Of a DNA stretch of 20,327 bases, positions 1 through 7,679 are shown one piece after another. The stretch covers positions 1-20,327 of the forward strand of contig SBBR01000071.1 of assembly GCA_005239615.1 (NCBI GenBank), given 5' to 3'. The stretch is from an archaeon. Lineage in GTDB: Archaea > Iainarchaeota > Iainarchaeia > Iainarchaeales > Iainarchaeaceae. The first letter of the stretch is position 1. The number at the start of each line of letters is the position of its first letter. The notes beneath the pieces were generated by a model, which was not told the DNA's origin, did not search any database, and saw nothing but the letters and a program-made list of their open reading frames with translations. The position numbers and the translations under genes were made by a program.

Positions 1-20
1 TAATCCTTCCTTCTTCCATA

Positions 21-45
21 GGAAAACCACCTCAACTGGTTTTCC
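21..45. repeat. Perfect 9-bp inverted repeat (hairpin)
   Basis: Arms GGAAAACCA (21-29) and TGGTTTTCC (37-45) are exact reverse complements around a 7-nt loop. It directly abuts a second hairpin at 46-60. On the minus strand the loop and 3' arm contain the GAGGTG motif upstream of the ATG at 19-17. Confidence 0.7.
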
Positions 46-60
46 CCACCCTATGGGTGG
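46..60. repeat. Perfect 6-bp inverted repeat (hairpin)
   Basis: Arms CCACCC (46-51) and GGGTGG (55-60) flank a 3-nt loop. A competing pairing exists: CCATAGG (16-22) is complementary to CCTATGG (50-56), which cannot coexist with this hairpin or the one at 21-45. Confidence 0.65.
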
Positions 61-81
61 ATGCTCAATCACCTATAAAGA

Positions 82-333
82 CATTTTCAACGGTGCCGGT
101 GCTGCCGGAGAGCTTTTAATGCGCTTTTTTAATGAAGGTTCTGTTCTTGGAGTGGCCCCTTAAACCATGCAGCCAGCCAAGCTCACACACTAAACAACCA
201 TTGGCCACAGACCAGTGGATTTCTATATTAAAAAGTCGCCAGTCAAACGGTTTTGATGAAACAAGTTAATTTCATAGGGCGTTAGTTACAATACCTAGCC
301 AGTTGAGCGCCGCAATCCCAGCAAAATCCCTTT
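82..333. other. Intergenic stretch without a recognisable gene
   Basis: I see no credible coding region, tRNA or repeat array here. A run of six T at 126-131 could act as a T-rich archaeal stop signal for rightward transcription. A TATA-like stretch (CTATATTAAAAAG, about 222-234) lies about 28 nt before a nine-codon frame, ATG at 256 to TAG at 283-285. That is too short to call a gene. Confidence 0.4.
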
Positions 334-3300
334 TCATTGCCCGGCGGCTTGGCTAAAAAAGAATTCGCTTATCTGCCCATCGCCTGTAAGCACTCCATAT
401 CCTGCCAATTCTCCGTTTTCACTTTCAATCAATTCCAGGTCCCTTGCATAATCCCTACCAAGGTTCGGCTCGCCGTTCTTTTGCGCGGTGCCCGTGGCGT
501 AGATTTTTCCGAACGAATCTAGAACAAGCAGGCCCTTATTTGGCACATACTCGAATGCGACAGCGCGCCTGTTGCTAGGGAACGCCTCATTGTAACGCGT
601 ATAAGTTACAGGCGCCCCTCCGCACGCATAAATTGTCCCGTTACGGCTCAAAATAAAGTAACCCTGTGTTCTAGAGCCGGTGTTGTCATGCCATGGCGTG
701 ACCTCAACTGCGTGCGCCTCACTTGGCCTATATGCGTCGGTTGCGCCGGACGAACTCGTGCAAGTGGTTGGGAAATTATTGTGAACCCCAAACAAATCAA
801 ATACCCCGCCTTTCGCGTCAAGCAGGGCAATGTAACTTTCCTTTGTACCCAAATCCATGTCAACAACCATGTCGCAGGCAAGCTTTGGCGAGTTATCCAT
901 GGCTTCTGACAGTTTATTGTCAAGTACTTTCTCCCCAGCTTCCCTAATGTTTCCTTTTGAGTCAAGCACAAAAACTGTACTATTCCACCGACTGAATTTT
1001 AGCATGTCAATTGCCTTTGCGGACCCATCAGTCGGCAGCCCGTTGTCTGTTGTAAAGCCGGCATCCACCCGGTGGATGTTCCCGTCCTTGTCAAGTATCA
1101 GCTTTCCGGGTTTCAAATAAACGAATTTTTTTGCGACATCTTTGTTTAACCACAAAGGCGTGGGGGATTGCCTTGCAACTATGGCCTTCACCTGCGCGCT
1201 TGCCAGCACCGCCCCACCCATTTCCTTAATCGAGAATATGAAGTCGTTTTCGCCTTCAGGGTTATAATATGGCAATACTGTGCCAGAAATTTTTCCCTTT
1301 GCTTTTAATTTATATGGGATTATTCCATCTTGGGTGTCATCGCTGTACACCTGATAAAAGCCGTTCCATGTCCGTATTCCTCCCTGTGATTGGTTCAAAG
1401 TAAAGTACACTTCCCTGTCGCTGCAGGTTTCCGCGTCATTATTTGCAATTTGAATGTTATAAAAGAAATTTTCTACCCATCTTCCCCTTATAACACTCGG
1501 TGAAATCGAAAGCGTTGGAGTCTCGCGTACGCACTTTTCAGCCGAGAGAGTTACCTCTATTTGGGCGCTACTATGGTTTGCAGAAACTGTCCTTATTACA
1601 AGCCCCCCTGACGCAGTAAATGATGCCCCGGGGGCGAGCCCAGCCCTTGCAGGATAATCCGGCGGGGTCATATCAAGGTTGTGTGTATCTCCGCCCCCAC
1701 CACCATATTCATAGCCTGTCACCCTGACCTGCGGACCATTGGGGCTTTGAATTGAGTAAGGGATTGTCGAAGACATCACTTCGGTATCCTTTCCTCTTGC
1801 CGTCCTGTATTCAACGTAGAAATACTCGGAGGCAGTTCCGTCGTCATTGAACTTGCGTGGAACCCTGAGTGCAAGGGGGTAATTACTTGTTTTGCCGTCT
1901 TCAAAGTTGGACAAATCATAAACCCCATTTTGGGTGATTGTCCTTATCCTGTCAGATAGCCACCCCATTGTTTCTTTGTGCGGTGAATTGAAATGGCCAC
2001 CATAATATGCATTTCCCATTGTGTCGAAAAAATCACCGTACTGCACCGATTCGCAGTTTCCCGGAACATCTATTGCCCTGTTCCCGCAGTCCATGAAGTT
2101 TGCGTGAAACACTCCAAAATTGTGCCCGAGTTCATGCACAATCGTGTCCGGCCAAGGGAAATGGTTGTAAAACGAAAAGCTAAGGTTCACATCACCATCT
2201 GGAGTTAGATATATGCTTTTCCACACTAATGCGCACGCCCCGCAAGAGTGCCTTGAGTCAATCCAGACAACCCTGTCAATGTCAAGGAAATTCACATCGC
2301 TATCCGCAACGCTCATCAAACCCATGTATGGGGCAAGTCTCTCCAATTCATACGGCCCGTAAATCCTCCAGCTTATCCATGCTTTATTGTAGCTGAATTC
2401 GGAAATTGAAGAATTTGCGTCCTGCAGGGCCATGTTCAGGGATTCCGGGATAACCACAGTATCGCCCGGCGCCATTGTCACAATCACTGCTAATTTCTGT
2501 TCCCCCAAATTCCCGATTTGCGGCTCGCTTAGCACTGAGAGGTCTTCCTGCGCGCTTTCTGCCACAAGGTAGTTTGCAAATTGCACGCCCTTTACTTTTA
2601 CCCTCGCCCCTGAAACAATCGGCGGGCTTGATTTGTCCGCAAACCTAATTGATAGGGCCATATCCCCCTTTTTGAGGAAATAGTTAAAGTCCTGCCAGGA
2701 TTTGGTGCGCCTGTCCTCTTCTGTTAGGTGCGGCACTTCCAAAACCTCAACCACTCCTGTCGGCTCAATTTGCTTTTCCAATATCCTGAGTGTATTGAGC
2801 GCAAAACCCTTCTGCTCCTCATTTGGTATGACGTGGGCAAGGAATGCCTTCGGGTCTTTTTCAACCAGCCTTTGCAGGACAGCAAACCTTAGGGCCGCCT
2901 TTTTGTATATTGTGTTAGGGTTGGCGCCACCGTACTTAAGCGGAATTGGCTTTAGTGCCAGCAGTTCGCTTGTAAGCGCAGAGGCTTGTCTGTTGAGGGA
3001 GGCAAGTTCCTGATTCTGCGCCCCGAGCAAGGCAAGCCCGGTGGCCGAAGCCGGCCAGTTGATTTCCCTGTAACCATCGCAGAGCCTGGCGCCACAATTT
3101 TGGGCTTCTGCACACTCTACATCCTCACAATCTGCTGTAGAGTCAAAATCATCATCAATTGCGTTATCACATATTTCAACGCCCTGTGAAAAGACTACCC
3201 TTGCACGCGACTGCGCCTCTGCCGCGAAACTGTCCCTGACTCTCACAACCGCATTGAAATCAGATTCCGCCGTGCATGTAATCTTTGCGTTCTGTGTGTT

Positions 3301-3999
3301 CGCATCCCTTATTACGCAGTCTGCAAAATCCCCTTCAGTTCTCCACACGTAAGAGTACGGCCCTAGCCCACCGGCCACAATTGCCGACACCGTGATTTCA
3401 GAATTGACAATCGCATAGTACTGCCCACCCGCAGTTACGGAAAGAGTTTGGCCGCAATCGCGCTGGCATGTCTGTTCTTCCCCAGCTTCGCACACATCAT
3501 TTCCGCATATGGGCCCTATTTCACCGCATGTGCAGTCGCTTGCGCATTCAAATCCCCTGCTGCAGGCAACATTGCTTTCGCATTCCTCTCCTTGCTCCAA
3601 AACTCCGTTCTGGCAAATTGGTTTTGGCGGTTCAACGATTTTTTCAAGGCGCAAACTCAAGGAATTTTGCCCCGAAACGATTAATTTCTCGGTTCCGGCA
3701 GCATCGTCGCCTTTTGAAGCGGTGATTACATAGTTCCCCGGAATTATTTGGAGTTGCACACGCCCGCTTTGGTCTGTTCGTGCCGAGGCCTCGAGCAATC
3801 CGTTTAGCCTTGCCCACTTTCCGTTTGCCCCGCTCCCCAAATCGTAATTCGAATACGCGCTCACGCTTGCGCCATCGACAGGGTTCCCCTGCGCATCATA
3901 AACGTAAACATCCAAGTTGACTGTTGGGTCCTGGGCACAGGCGCTGAATAGTATTGAAAAAACCAGCAAGCCGAAAACTATTTTATTGAAATGCAGCAT
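334..3999 (-). CDS. Large secreted M11 (gametolysin)-like zinc metalloprotease
   Basis: The predicted product of 1221 residues is exported and probably digests protein outside the cell. The N-terminus is a signal peptide (hydrophobic residues 7-20) ending FSAC at Cys21, a borderline lipobox. Domains in order: a carboxypeptidase-regulatory-like beta fold (about 28-110); a Cys-rich segment with CGNDVCEAGE-type motifs (about 128-190); a PKD/Ig-like fold; an Asp/Cys motif of the form CDNxxDDDxDxxxDC, likely calcium-binding; the metzincin site HELGHNFGVFH (622-632) with Met-turn-like DTMG downstream; then six C-terminal repeats around LDxxGxI spaced about 43-57 residues (969-1204), suggesting a beta-propeller. 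The frame is open upstream to an ATG at 4167, but I prefer the ATG at 3999. It starts exactly at a signal peptide and has a TATA box 29 nt before it. The family call rests on the zinc motif and is fairly firm; the substrate is unknown. Confidence 0.85.
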   Translation of the reverse strand: MLHFNKIVFGLLVFSILFSACAQDPTVNLDVYVYDAQGNPVDGASVSAYSNYDLGSGANGKWARLNGLLEASARTDQSGRVQLQIIPGNYVITASKGDDAAGTEKLIVSGQNSLSLRLEKIVEPPKPICQNGVLEQGEECESNVACSRGFECASDCTCGEIGPICGNDVCEAGEEQTCQRDCGQTLSVTAGGQYYAIVNSEITVSAIVAGGLGPYSYVWRTEGDFADCVIRDANTQNAKITCTAESDFNAVVRVRDSFAAEAQSRARVVFSQGVEICDNAIDDDFDSTADCEDVECAEAQNCGARLCDGYREINWPASATGLALLGAQNQELASLNRQASALTSELLALKPIPLKYGGANPNTIYKKAALRFAVLQRLVEKDPKAFLAHVIPNEEQKGFALNTLRILEKQIEPTGVVEVLEVPHLTEEDRRTKSWQDFNYFLKKGDMALSIRFADKSSPPIVSGARVKVKGVQFANYLVAESAQEDLSVLSEPQIGNLGEQKLAVIVTMAPGDTVVIPESLNMALQDANSSISEFSYNKAWISWRIYGPYELERLAPYMGLMSVADSDVNFLDIDRVVWIDSRHSCGACALVWKSIYLTPDGDVNLSFSFYNHFPWPDTIVHELGHNFGVFHANFMDCGNRAIDVPGNCESVQYGDFFDTMGNAYYGGHFNSPHKETMGWLSDRIRTITQNGVYDLSNFEDGKTSNYPLALRVPRKFNDDGTASEYFYVEYRTARGKDTEVMSSTIPYSIQSPNGPQVRVTGYEYGGGGGDTHNLDMTPPDYPARAGLAPGASFTASGGLVIRTVSANHSSAQIEVTLSAEKCVRETPTLSISPSVIRGRWVENFFYNIQIANNDAETCSDREVYFTLNQSQGGIRTWNGFYQVYSDDTQDGIIPYKLKAKGKISGTVLPYYNPEGENDFIFSIKEMGGAVLASAQVKAIVARQSPTPLWLNKDVAKKFVYLKPGKLILDKDGNIHRVDAGFTTDNGLPTDGSAKAIDMLKFSRWNSTVFVLDSKGNIREAGEKVLDNKLSEAMDNSPKLACDMVVDMDLGTKESYIALLDAKGGVFDLFGVHNNFPTTCTSSSGATDAYRPSEAHAVEVTPWHDNTGSRTQGYFILSRNGTIYACGGAPVTYTRYNEAFPSNRRAVAFEYVPNKGLLVLDSFGKIYATGTAQKNGEPNLGRDYARDLELIESENGELAGYGVLTGDGQISEFFFSQAAGQ

Positions 4000-4024
4000 G
4001 TTGAATGAGGAAAGCGCGAAGGAA

Positions 4025-4032
4025 CATATAAA
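4025..4032 (-). promoter_or_regulatory. TATA box for the metalloprotease gene
   Basis: TTTATATG on the minus strand is centred about 29 nt before the ATG at 3999, which predicts an almost leaderless transcript. It lies inside the longer open frame, arguing that the first 56 codons of that frame are not translated. Confidence 0.6.
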
Positions 4033-4173
4033 CTTAACTTTCCTTGGGGCAAGCTGCTGTGCTGCATGACTGATGAGCCCGAACAAATCGCCCTTGCCGG
4101 GCCGGCTTTTCATGGCTTTCATGGCCTTTGGCAAAACCATAAAGAGAACAGCCAAGAGTGAGTCCATGCAACC

Positions 4174-4180
4174 TATTTAA
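4174..4180 (+). promoter_or_regulatory. TATA box for rnz
   Basis: TATTTAA centred 29 nt before the ATG at 4206. It supports that ATG over the in-frame ATG at 4158, which lies upstream of the box. Confidence 0.6.
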
Positions 4181-4205
4181 TTCTGGTGCACCAAATAATT
4201 GTTGC

Positions 4206-5120
4206 ATGACCGACAAAATCAAGGTGGTTTTCCTCGGCACGAGCGCGAGCGTGCCCACAAAGGACAGGAACCTCAGCAGCGTCGCGATGCGCTTCGAGGG
4301 TGAATGGTTCCTGTTCGACGCGCCTGAAGGGGTGCAGAGGCAGATGGTTGCTGCGGGCATTAGTTATCTAAAAATCAACCACATTTTCATCTCGCATTTC
4401 CACGCAGACCACATCCTCGGCCTTGGGGGATTGCTCGCGACCATGAATATCCACGGCAGGGACTGGGCAATCAATATCCACGGCCCGAAGGGCATCGCGA
4501 GGAAGGTACAGGATTCGCTAAGCCTTGCAATGCTACAGCCTGGATTCGAGGTCAGGTGCCATGAAGTTAGGAAGGGCGTGGTGCTAAAAGGGGAAAAGTT
4601 TGTGTTGGAGGCATTTGCGCTAAAGCACGAAATTGAGTGCTGGGGCTATTCGTTCATCGAGGAGGGCAAGCCGGGCGAGTTCGACCGCGCGAAAGCCATA
4701 AGCCTCGGCGTGCCTGTCGGGCATTTGTTCAGCGAGCTGCAGCACGGCAGGAGCGTGAAGGTTGGCGGGAAGACCGTGAAGCCGGAGCAGGTGCTTGACG
4801 CTAGTAAGGCGAGGGCAGGCAGGAAAATTTCCTTTGTCTTCGACACACTCCCATCGAAAGGCTACGTCAAGGCGATTGAAAATTCGGATGTGCTCGTGCA
4901 CGAGGCCTCGTTCCTGGAGGAGCGCGCTGACAGGGCACAGGAGACAATGCACTCGACAGCGCTGCAGGCCGGGAAGATTGCGGAAGAGGCGCAGTGCAAA
5001 AAGCTCGTGCTGTTCCACCTCAGCGCGAGGCACAAGGAGGAATCAAGGTTCGAGAACGAGGCGAGGAAGGCGTTCGGGAACATTGTTGTTGCGAAGGACT
5101 TGATGGAGATTGAGATATAG
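4206..5120 (+). CDS. rnz: Ribonuclease Z (tRNA 3' endonuclease)
   Basis: RNase Z cuts the 3' trailer from precursor tRNAs in the cytoplasm. The 304-residue product has the usual length of the short form. Visible signatures: N-terminal FLGTSASVPT; the metallo-beta-lactamase zinc motif HFHADH at 64-69; further ligand candidates His141, Asp213 (VFDT), His249 (MHST) and His271 (FHLSARH); and the exosite/arm motif LGVPVG at 167-172 followed by the L..G..V pattern typical of this family. The usual DCGEGTQ loop reads DAPEGVQ, a mild variant. The ATG at 4206 is chosen because a TATA box lies 29 nt upstream and the protein then begins right at the first beta strand. The gene stands alone, divergent from the metalloprotease gene. 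Confidence 0.95.
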   Translation: MTDKIKVVFLGTSASVPTKDRNLSSVAMRFEGEWFLFDAPEGVQRQMVAAGISYLKINHIFISHFHADHILGLGGLLATMNIHGRDWAINIHGPKGIARKVQDSLSLAMLQPGFEVRCHEVRKGVVLKGEKFVLEAFALKHEIECWGYSFIEEGKPGEFDRAKAISLGVPVGHLFSELQHGRSVKVGGKTVKPEQVLDASKARAGRKISFVFDTLPSKGYVKAIENSDVLVHEASFLEERADRAQETMHSTALQAGKIAEEAQCKKLVLFHLSARHKEESRFENEARKAFGNIVVAKDLMEIEI

Positions 5121-5125
5121 CCACA

Positions 5126-5144
5126 GGGCTGGCAGTGCGAGCCC
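5126..5144 (+). terminator. Weak hairpin after rnz
   Basis: GGGCT (5126-5130) can pair with AGCCC (5140-5144) across a 9-nt loop, beginning five bases after the rnz stop. No T-run follows directly, so its role as a terminator is uncertain. Confidence 0.2.
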
Positions 5145-5195
5145 ATAATGCAAGATGCGCAAATTTTAAGGCTGGCTTAGCTTTCAAAGAATACG

Positions 5196-5202
5196 TATTT
5201 AT
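5196..5202 (+). promoter_or_regulatory. TATA box for the nucleotidyltransferase gene
   Basis: TATTTAT centred 34 nt before the ATG at 5233. The predicted transcript start (about 5226) lies after the alternative TTG at 5218, so it favours the ATG. Confidence 0.5.
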
Positions 5203-5232
5203 TCTCCAACCCCGTTATTGATTCGGTCTTTC

Positions 5233-5955
5233 ATGCAGGCAGTGGTCATTGCGGCGGGCCGGGGAGTGAGGCTTAGGCCTCTCACCGAGAAAATCCCAAA
5301 GTGCATGCTCAACCTGAAGGGCAAGCCGATGCTGGAGCACATCCTTGAGAAGCTCGAGCGCGCGGGAATAAGCGAGGTGTTGATGGTGGTGGGTTACAAG
5401 CGGGAAATCATAGAGGACCATTTTGGTCCTGAGTTCGGCAGGCTGAGGCTCAACTACTTTGTGCAGAAAGAGGCGAAGGGAACCGCGCATGCGCTCAGCC
5501 TCACGGAAAGCCACGTGGAGGGAAGGTTTCTCCTGACCAATTCAGACGTGCTCACTGAAACGCTCAACTACAGGCTGCTCGTGCAGGACGAGGACGCACT
5601 GAAGCCTGATGCTGTACTCATGGCGCGCGAGGTCCACGACCCATGGAGGTTCGGCGTGCTGAAGGTGGAAGGGCAGGACATCGTGGACATAGTGGAGAAG
5701 CCTCTACCCGGCGAGGAGCCAAGCCATCTCGTGAATGCGGGCATCTACGCCTTCGAGCCTGATTTCTTCCAGCATGTCAGGAAAACCCCGCTCTCAGTGC
5801 GAGGCGAGTACGAGCTCATCGACCCAATCAGGATGTGCATCGCAGCAAAGAAAAAAGTTGAGTACAGGGTCATCGAAGGGACGTGCATCGACATCGAGCA
5901 CACGCACGATGTCGAGGCCGCTAACGAGATGGATGAGGAGGAGTTCCCGCACTGA
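5233..5955 (+). CDS. Sugar-1-phosphate nucleotidyltransferase (NTP_transferase family)
   Basis: The 240-residue product should couple a sugar 1-phosphate to an NTP, giving an activated nucleotide sugar and pyrophosphate for surface glycan or glycosylation pathways. Evidence: the nucleotide-binding loop AAGRGVRLRPLT (7-18) followed by PK (22-23) and GKPMLEH; QKEAKGTAHAL in the middle; LLTNSDVL, where the metal-binding Asp is kept although the common GD reads SD; VNAGIYAF; and a C-terminal DIEHTHDVEAAN that matches the usual DIGTPEDL..AN. It consists of the catalytic domain only, without the left-handed beta-helix acyltransferase domain found in longer archaeal homologues. An in-frame TTG at 5218 is a less likely start. 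The exact sugar and nucleotide cannot be told from sequence. Confidence 0.88.
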   Translation: MQAVVIAAGRGVRLRPLTEKIPKCMLNLKGKPMLEHILEKLERAGISEVLMVVGYKREIIEDHFGPEFGRLRLNYFVQKEAKGTAHALSLTESHVEGRFLLTNSDVLTETLNYRLLVQDEDALKPDAVLMAREVHDPWRFGVLKVEGQDIVDIVEKPLPGEEPSHLVNAGIYAFEPDFFQHVRKTPLSVRGEYELIDPIRMCIAAKKKVEYRVIEGTCIDIEHTHDVEAANEMDEEEFPH

Positions 5956-5987
5956 ACCCCGGATAATTAGACAACTGCATTAAAAAC

Positions 5988-6674
5988 TCATTTTGTCCTG
6001 AAGTCCTGGCCCGGCTTGAGCACCACTGGAATTGTCTTCAGGATGCTCTTCTCTATACGCGACCTGAAGTCATCCGGGTCTGCCATTATTGTCGGGAAGG
6101 AGTTGTAATGCATTGGGATGACATACTTGGGTTTCATTGTCTTTGTGGCGCGCACTGCATCAATCACGTCCATTGTGGAGCTCCCGCCTATTGGTAATAT
6201 TGCGACGTCGGTCTTTATCTCGGAGAACGCATCCATGAGGTCAGTGTTGCCGGCGAAGAATAGCGATTCCCCGTCCTTCGAGAAGCGGTAGCTCAATGGG
6301 TAGAAAGAGTTTGGGTAGTGGGCGTTATTAATTTCTATTTTCACGTCGCAGAGGCTGAATGCGTCGCCTATCATAGCAGGGTGCTTGAGGTTCTGGGGGA
6401 TATCAAGCTCGTTCAGGACCGACTCGTGCCCAACCACGGTCGCCCTGTTGCGCCTCGAAATCAGCTCAACGGTTTTCCTGTCAAAGTGGTCGAACTGCTC
6501 GTTGCTTATACAGATGAAATCCACCGCCTTGATTTTAGAGGCATCTGATGGGCATTTCATGCATGGCTTGAAAGTGTTTTCGCCTTCAGGCAGCTCTATG
6601 AACGGGTCAACGAGGAAACTTGCCCCTTGAAATGAGATTCTGAAGAATGAATGCCAGAAAAACTGTACTTTCAT
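5988..6674 (-). CDS. UlaG-like metallo-beta-lactamase fold protein, atypical metal site
   Basis: This 228-residue protein has the layout of the UlaG/UPF0173 branch of the metallo-beta-lactamase fold: start FFWHSFFRI, LVDPFIE, a C-terminal PIGGSSTMDV and the hallmark PMHYNSFP. The metal-binding motif normally written HxHxDH reads NEQFDH, so both leading histidines are replaced (codons AAC and CAG). The later GDT reads GNT (FAGNTDL). Asp and His of NEQFDH, the His of HYPNS and the His of PMHY remain. By family it would be a hydrolase or lactonase; with these changes it may bind one metal weakly, or act in a non-catalytic role. It converges on the nucleotidyltransferase gene with a 32-nt gap. 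A TATA-like box (6709-6716) lies 38 nt upstream, leaving a short leader containing GGTG. Confidence 0.85.
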   Translation of the reverse strand: MKVQFFWHSFFRISFQGASFLVDPFIELPEGENTFKPCMKCPSDASKIKAVDFICISNEQFDHFDRKTVELISRRNRATVVGHESVLNELDIPQNLKHPAMIGDAFSLCDVKIEINNAHYPNSFYPLSYRFSKDGESLFFAGNTDLMDAFSEIKTDVAILPIGGSSTMDVIDAVRATKTMKPKYVIPMHYNSFPTIMADPDDFRSRIEKSILKTIPVVLKPGQDFRTK

Positions 6675-6708
6675 CTGCGCACCGCCACTAAGAATAATGG
6701 CTTGAGGG

Positions 6709-6716
6709 TATTAAAG
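6709..6716 (-). promoter_or_regulatory. TATA-like box for the UlaG-like gene
   Basis: CTTTAATA on the minus strand, centred about 38 nt from the ATG at 6674. It predicts a leader of about 11 nt carrying a GGTG motif. Confidence 0.4.
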
Positions 6717-6818
6717 GGTTGCTGTGCAAGAAAATTATTGCGGAAAAATATGGAACGTGAAAATGGGTCGTTGGAAATCGCGCATTGTTTTGCCACAACG
6801 GTTTTGCAATCATAAAAA

Positions 6819-6826
6819 CATTTAAC
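6819..6826 (+). promoter_or_regulatory. TATA-like box for the 6851 gene
   Basis: CATTTAAC centred 28 nt before the ATG at 6851. It predicts a near-leaderless message and argues against the more upstream in-frame start at 6785. Confidence 0.5.
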
Positions 6827-6850
6827 TACTCCTTTACAGGAATAATCACT

Positions 6851-7636
6851 ATGAAGAAAGTCTTGCTCCTGCTTGCAGCCCTCACTGGGGCGCCGCTTGT
6901 TTTCGCTGTCGAGGTACAGACCATTGAGATAGAGGTTGTGCTTGACCAGAACGGCTGGGCAAATTTCACCGAGAACTATACCATGTCATTCTCCAGCCCC
7001 TTTGAGTTTGACGAGTTCAAGGAAAAGGCGAAGAAGAACACAGTCAGCCTCAGTGGCTGGGAAGCCGATTTCGACTTTTTTTACCCGCATTTCGTGCGTG
7101 GTACGACCAACAAGCTCGGAAATTCAAGGATAACCTTTGATGACCAGACTGACCTCCTGACACTCCAGTATACGCTTGACAAGAGGTTTGCGGAGCTCTC
7201 CAGTGAAAGCCAGAGAGCGTCATTCTTCACTATAGACGACAGGCAGTTCGCCGGGTTCGTGGAAGGGGGCACCATTGTCGTGCCGGAAAACACAATAATC
7301 AAGATATTTTTTCCACCGTCGTCAGAAATAGATTCTGGGAGCGTCCTCCCACCAAACTCCGAGGCAAGCGCCAATCAGCTCACTCTCATGGGCATCCAGA
7401 CGAACTCAATGAAAATCTTATACAGGGTCGTGAAGCCAATCGCGCCAAGGAGCAATGACTTCCTTCAGGGACTCGCCGGCACATACGTTGTGCTGATTCC
7501 GCTTCTGGCGCTGCTCGCGCTGGGCGCATATTTGAAGAGGAATGAGATAGAGAAAAAAATTGAAAGCTTCCTTGTGGAGCATTCAGAGATAAAGGCAAGG
7601 GGAGCCGAGGAGGAGCTGGACTTCGACCTCGACTGA
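6851..7636 (+). CDS. Secreted single-span membrane protein, unknown function
   Basis: I do not recognise the family. The 261-residue product has a clean signal peptide (MKKVLLLLAA then LVFA, cleavage likely after Ala19), a beta-strand-rich extracellular region of about 190 residues rich in Phe, Thr and Asn, one membrane segment at about 211-228, and a charged, acidic cytoplasmic tail ending EEELDFDLD. The predicted topology is outside domain, single span, inside tail (type I). No catalytic motif or cysteine cluster is visible. The ATG at 6851 is chosen because it begins exactly at the signal peptide and has a box A about 28 nt upstream. It converges on the PIN-domain gene. A structural or receptor-like role at the cell surface is inference. 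Confidence 0.8.
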   Translation: MKKVLLLLAALTGAPLVFAVEVQTIEIEVVLDQNGWANFTENYTMSFSSPFEFDEFKEKAKKNTVSLSGWEADFDFFYPHFVRGTTNKLGNSRITFDDQTDLLTLQYTLDKRFAELSSESQRASFFTIDDRQFAGFVEGGTIVVPENTIIKIFFPPSSEIDSGSVLPPNSEASANQLTLMGIQTNSMKILYRVVKPIAPRSNDFLQGLAGTYVVLIPLLALLALGAYLKRNEIEKKIESFLVEHSEIKARGAEEELDFDLD

Positions 7637-7657
7637 GTGGCCGGTCCAACCTGCCAC
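7637..7657. terminator. Hairpin between convergent genes
   Basis: GTGGC (7637-7641) pairs with GCCAC (7653-7657), with an additional GGT/ACC pairing inside, starting right after the stop of the 6851 gene. On the minus strand a T-rich stretch (CTTTTATTTTG) lies between the PIN gene stop and this hairpin, as in archaeal T-rich terminators. Confidence 0.35.
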
Positions 7658-7679
7658 ACAAAATAAAAGCGCCCACGGC

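Larger units (their letters stand above)
1..81 (-). other. Possible 5' end of a leftward gene with hairpin leader
   Basis: Reading leftward, a TATA-like box (CTTTATAGG, 81-72) would place a transcript start near 50. An ATG lies at 19-17, preceded eight bases earlier by GAGGTG, a strong match to the archaeal anti-Shine-Dalgarno sequence. Alternatively, a GTG at 72-70 opens a stop-free frame of 24 codons to the window edge. The two starts are in different frames, and too little sequence is present to choose. The SD-like motif sits in the loop and 3' arm of a perfect 9-bp inverted repeat. A gene entering from the left is inferred only. Confidence 0.3.

Noticed and set aside
4000..4167. A 56-codon N-terminal extension of the metalloprotease from ATG 4167
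   Set aside because: It holds a TATA box and precedes a perfect signal peptide, so it is most likely untranslated upstream DNA.
4795..5103. A 102-codon Arg-rich open frame inside rnz
   Set aside because: Biased composition and full overlap with a well-supported gene mark it as a shadow frame.
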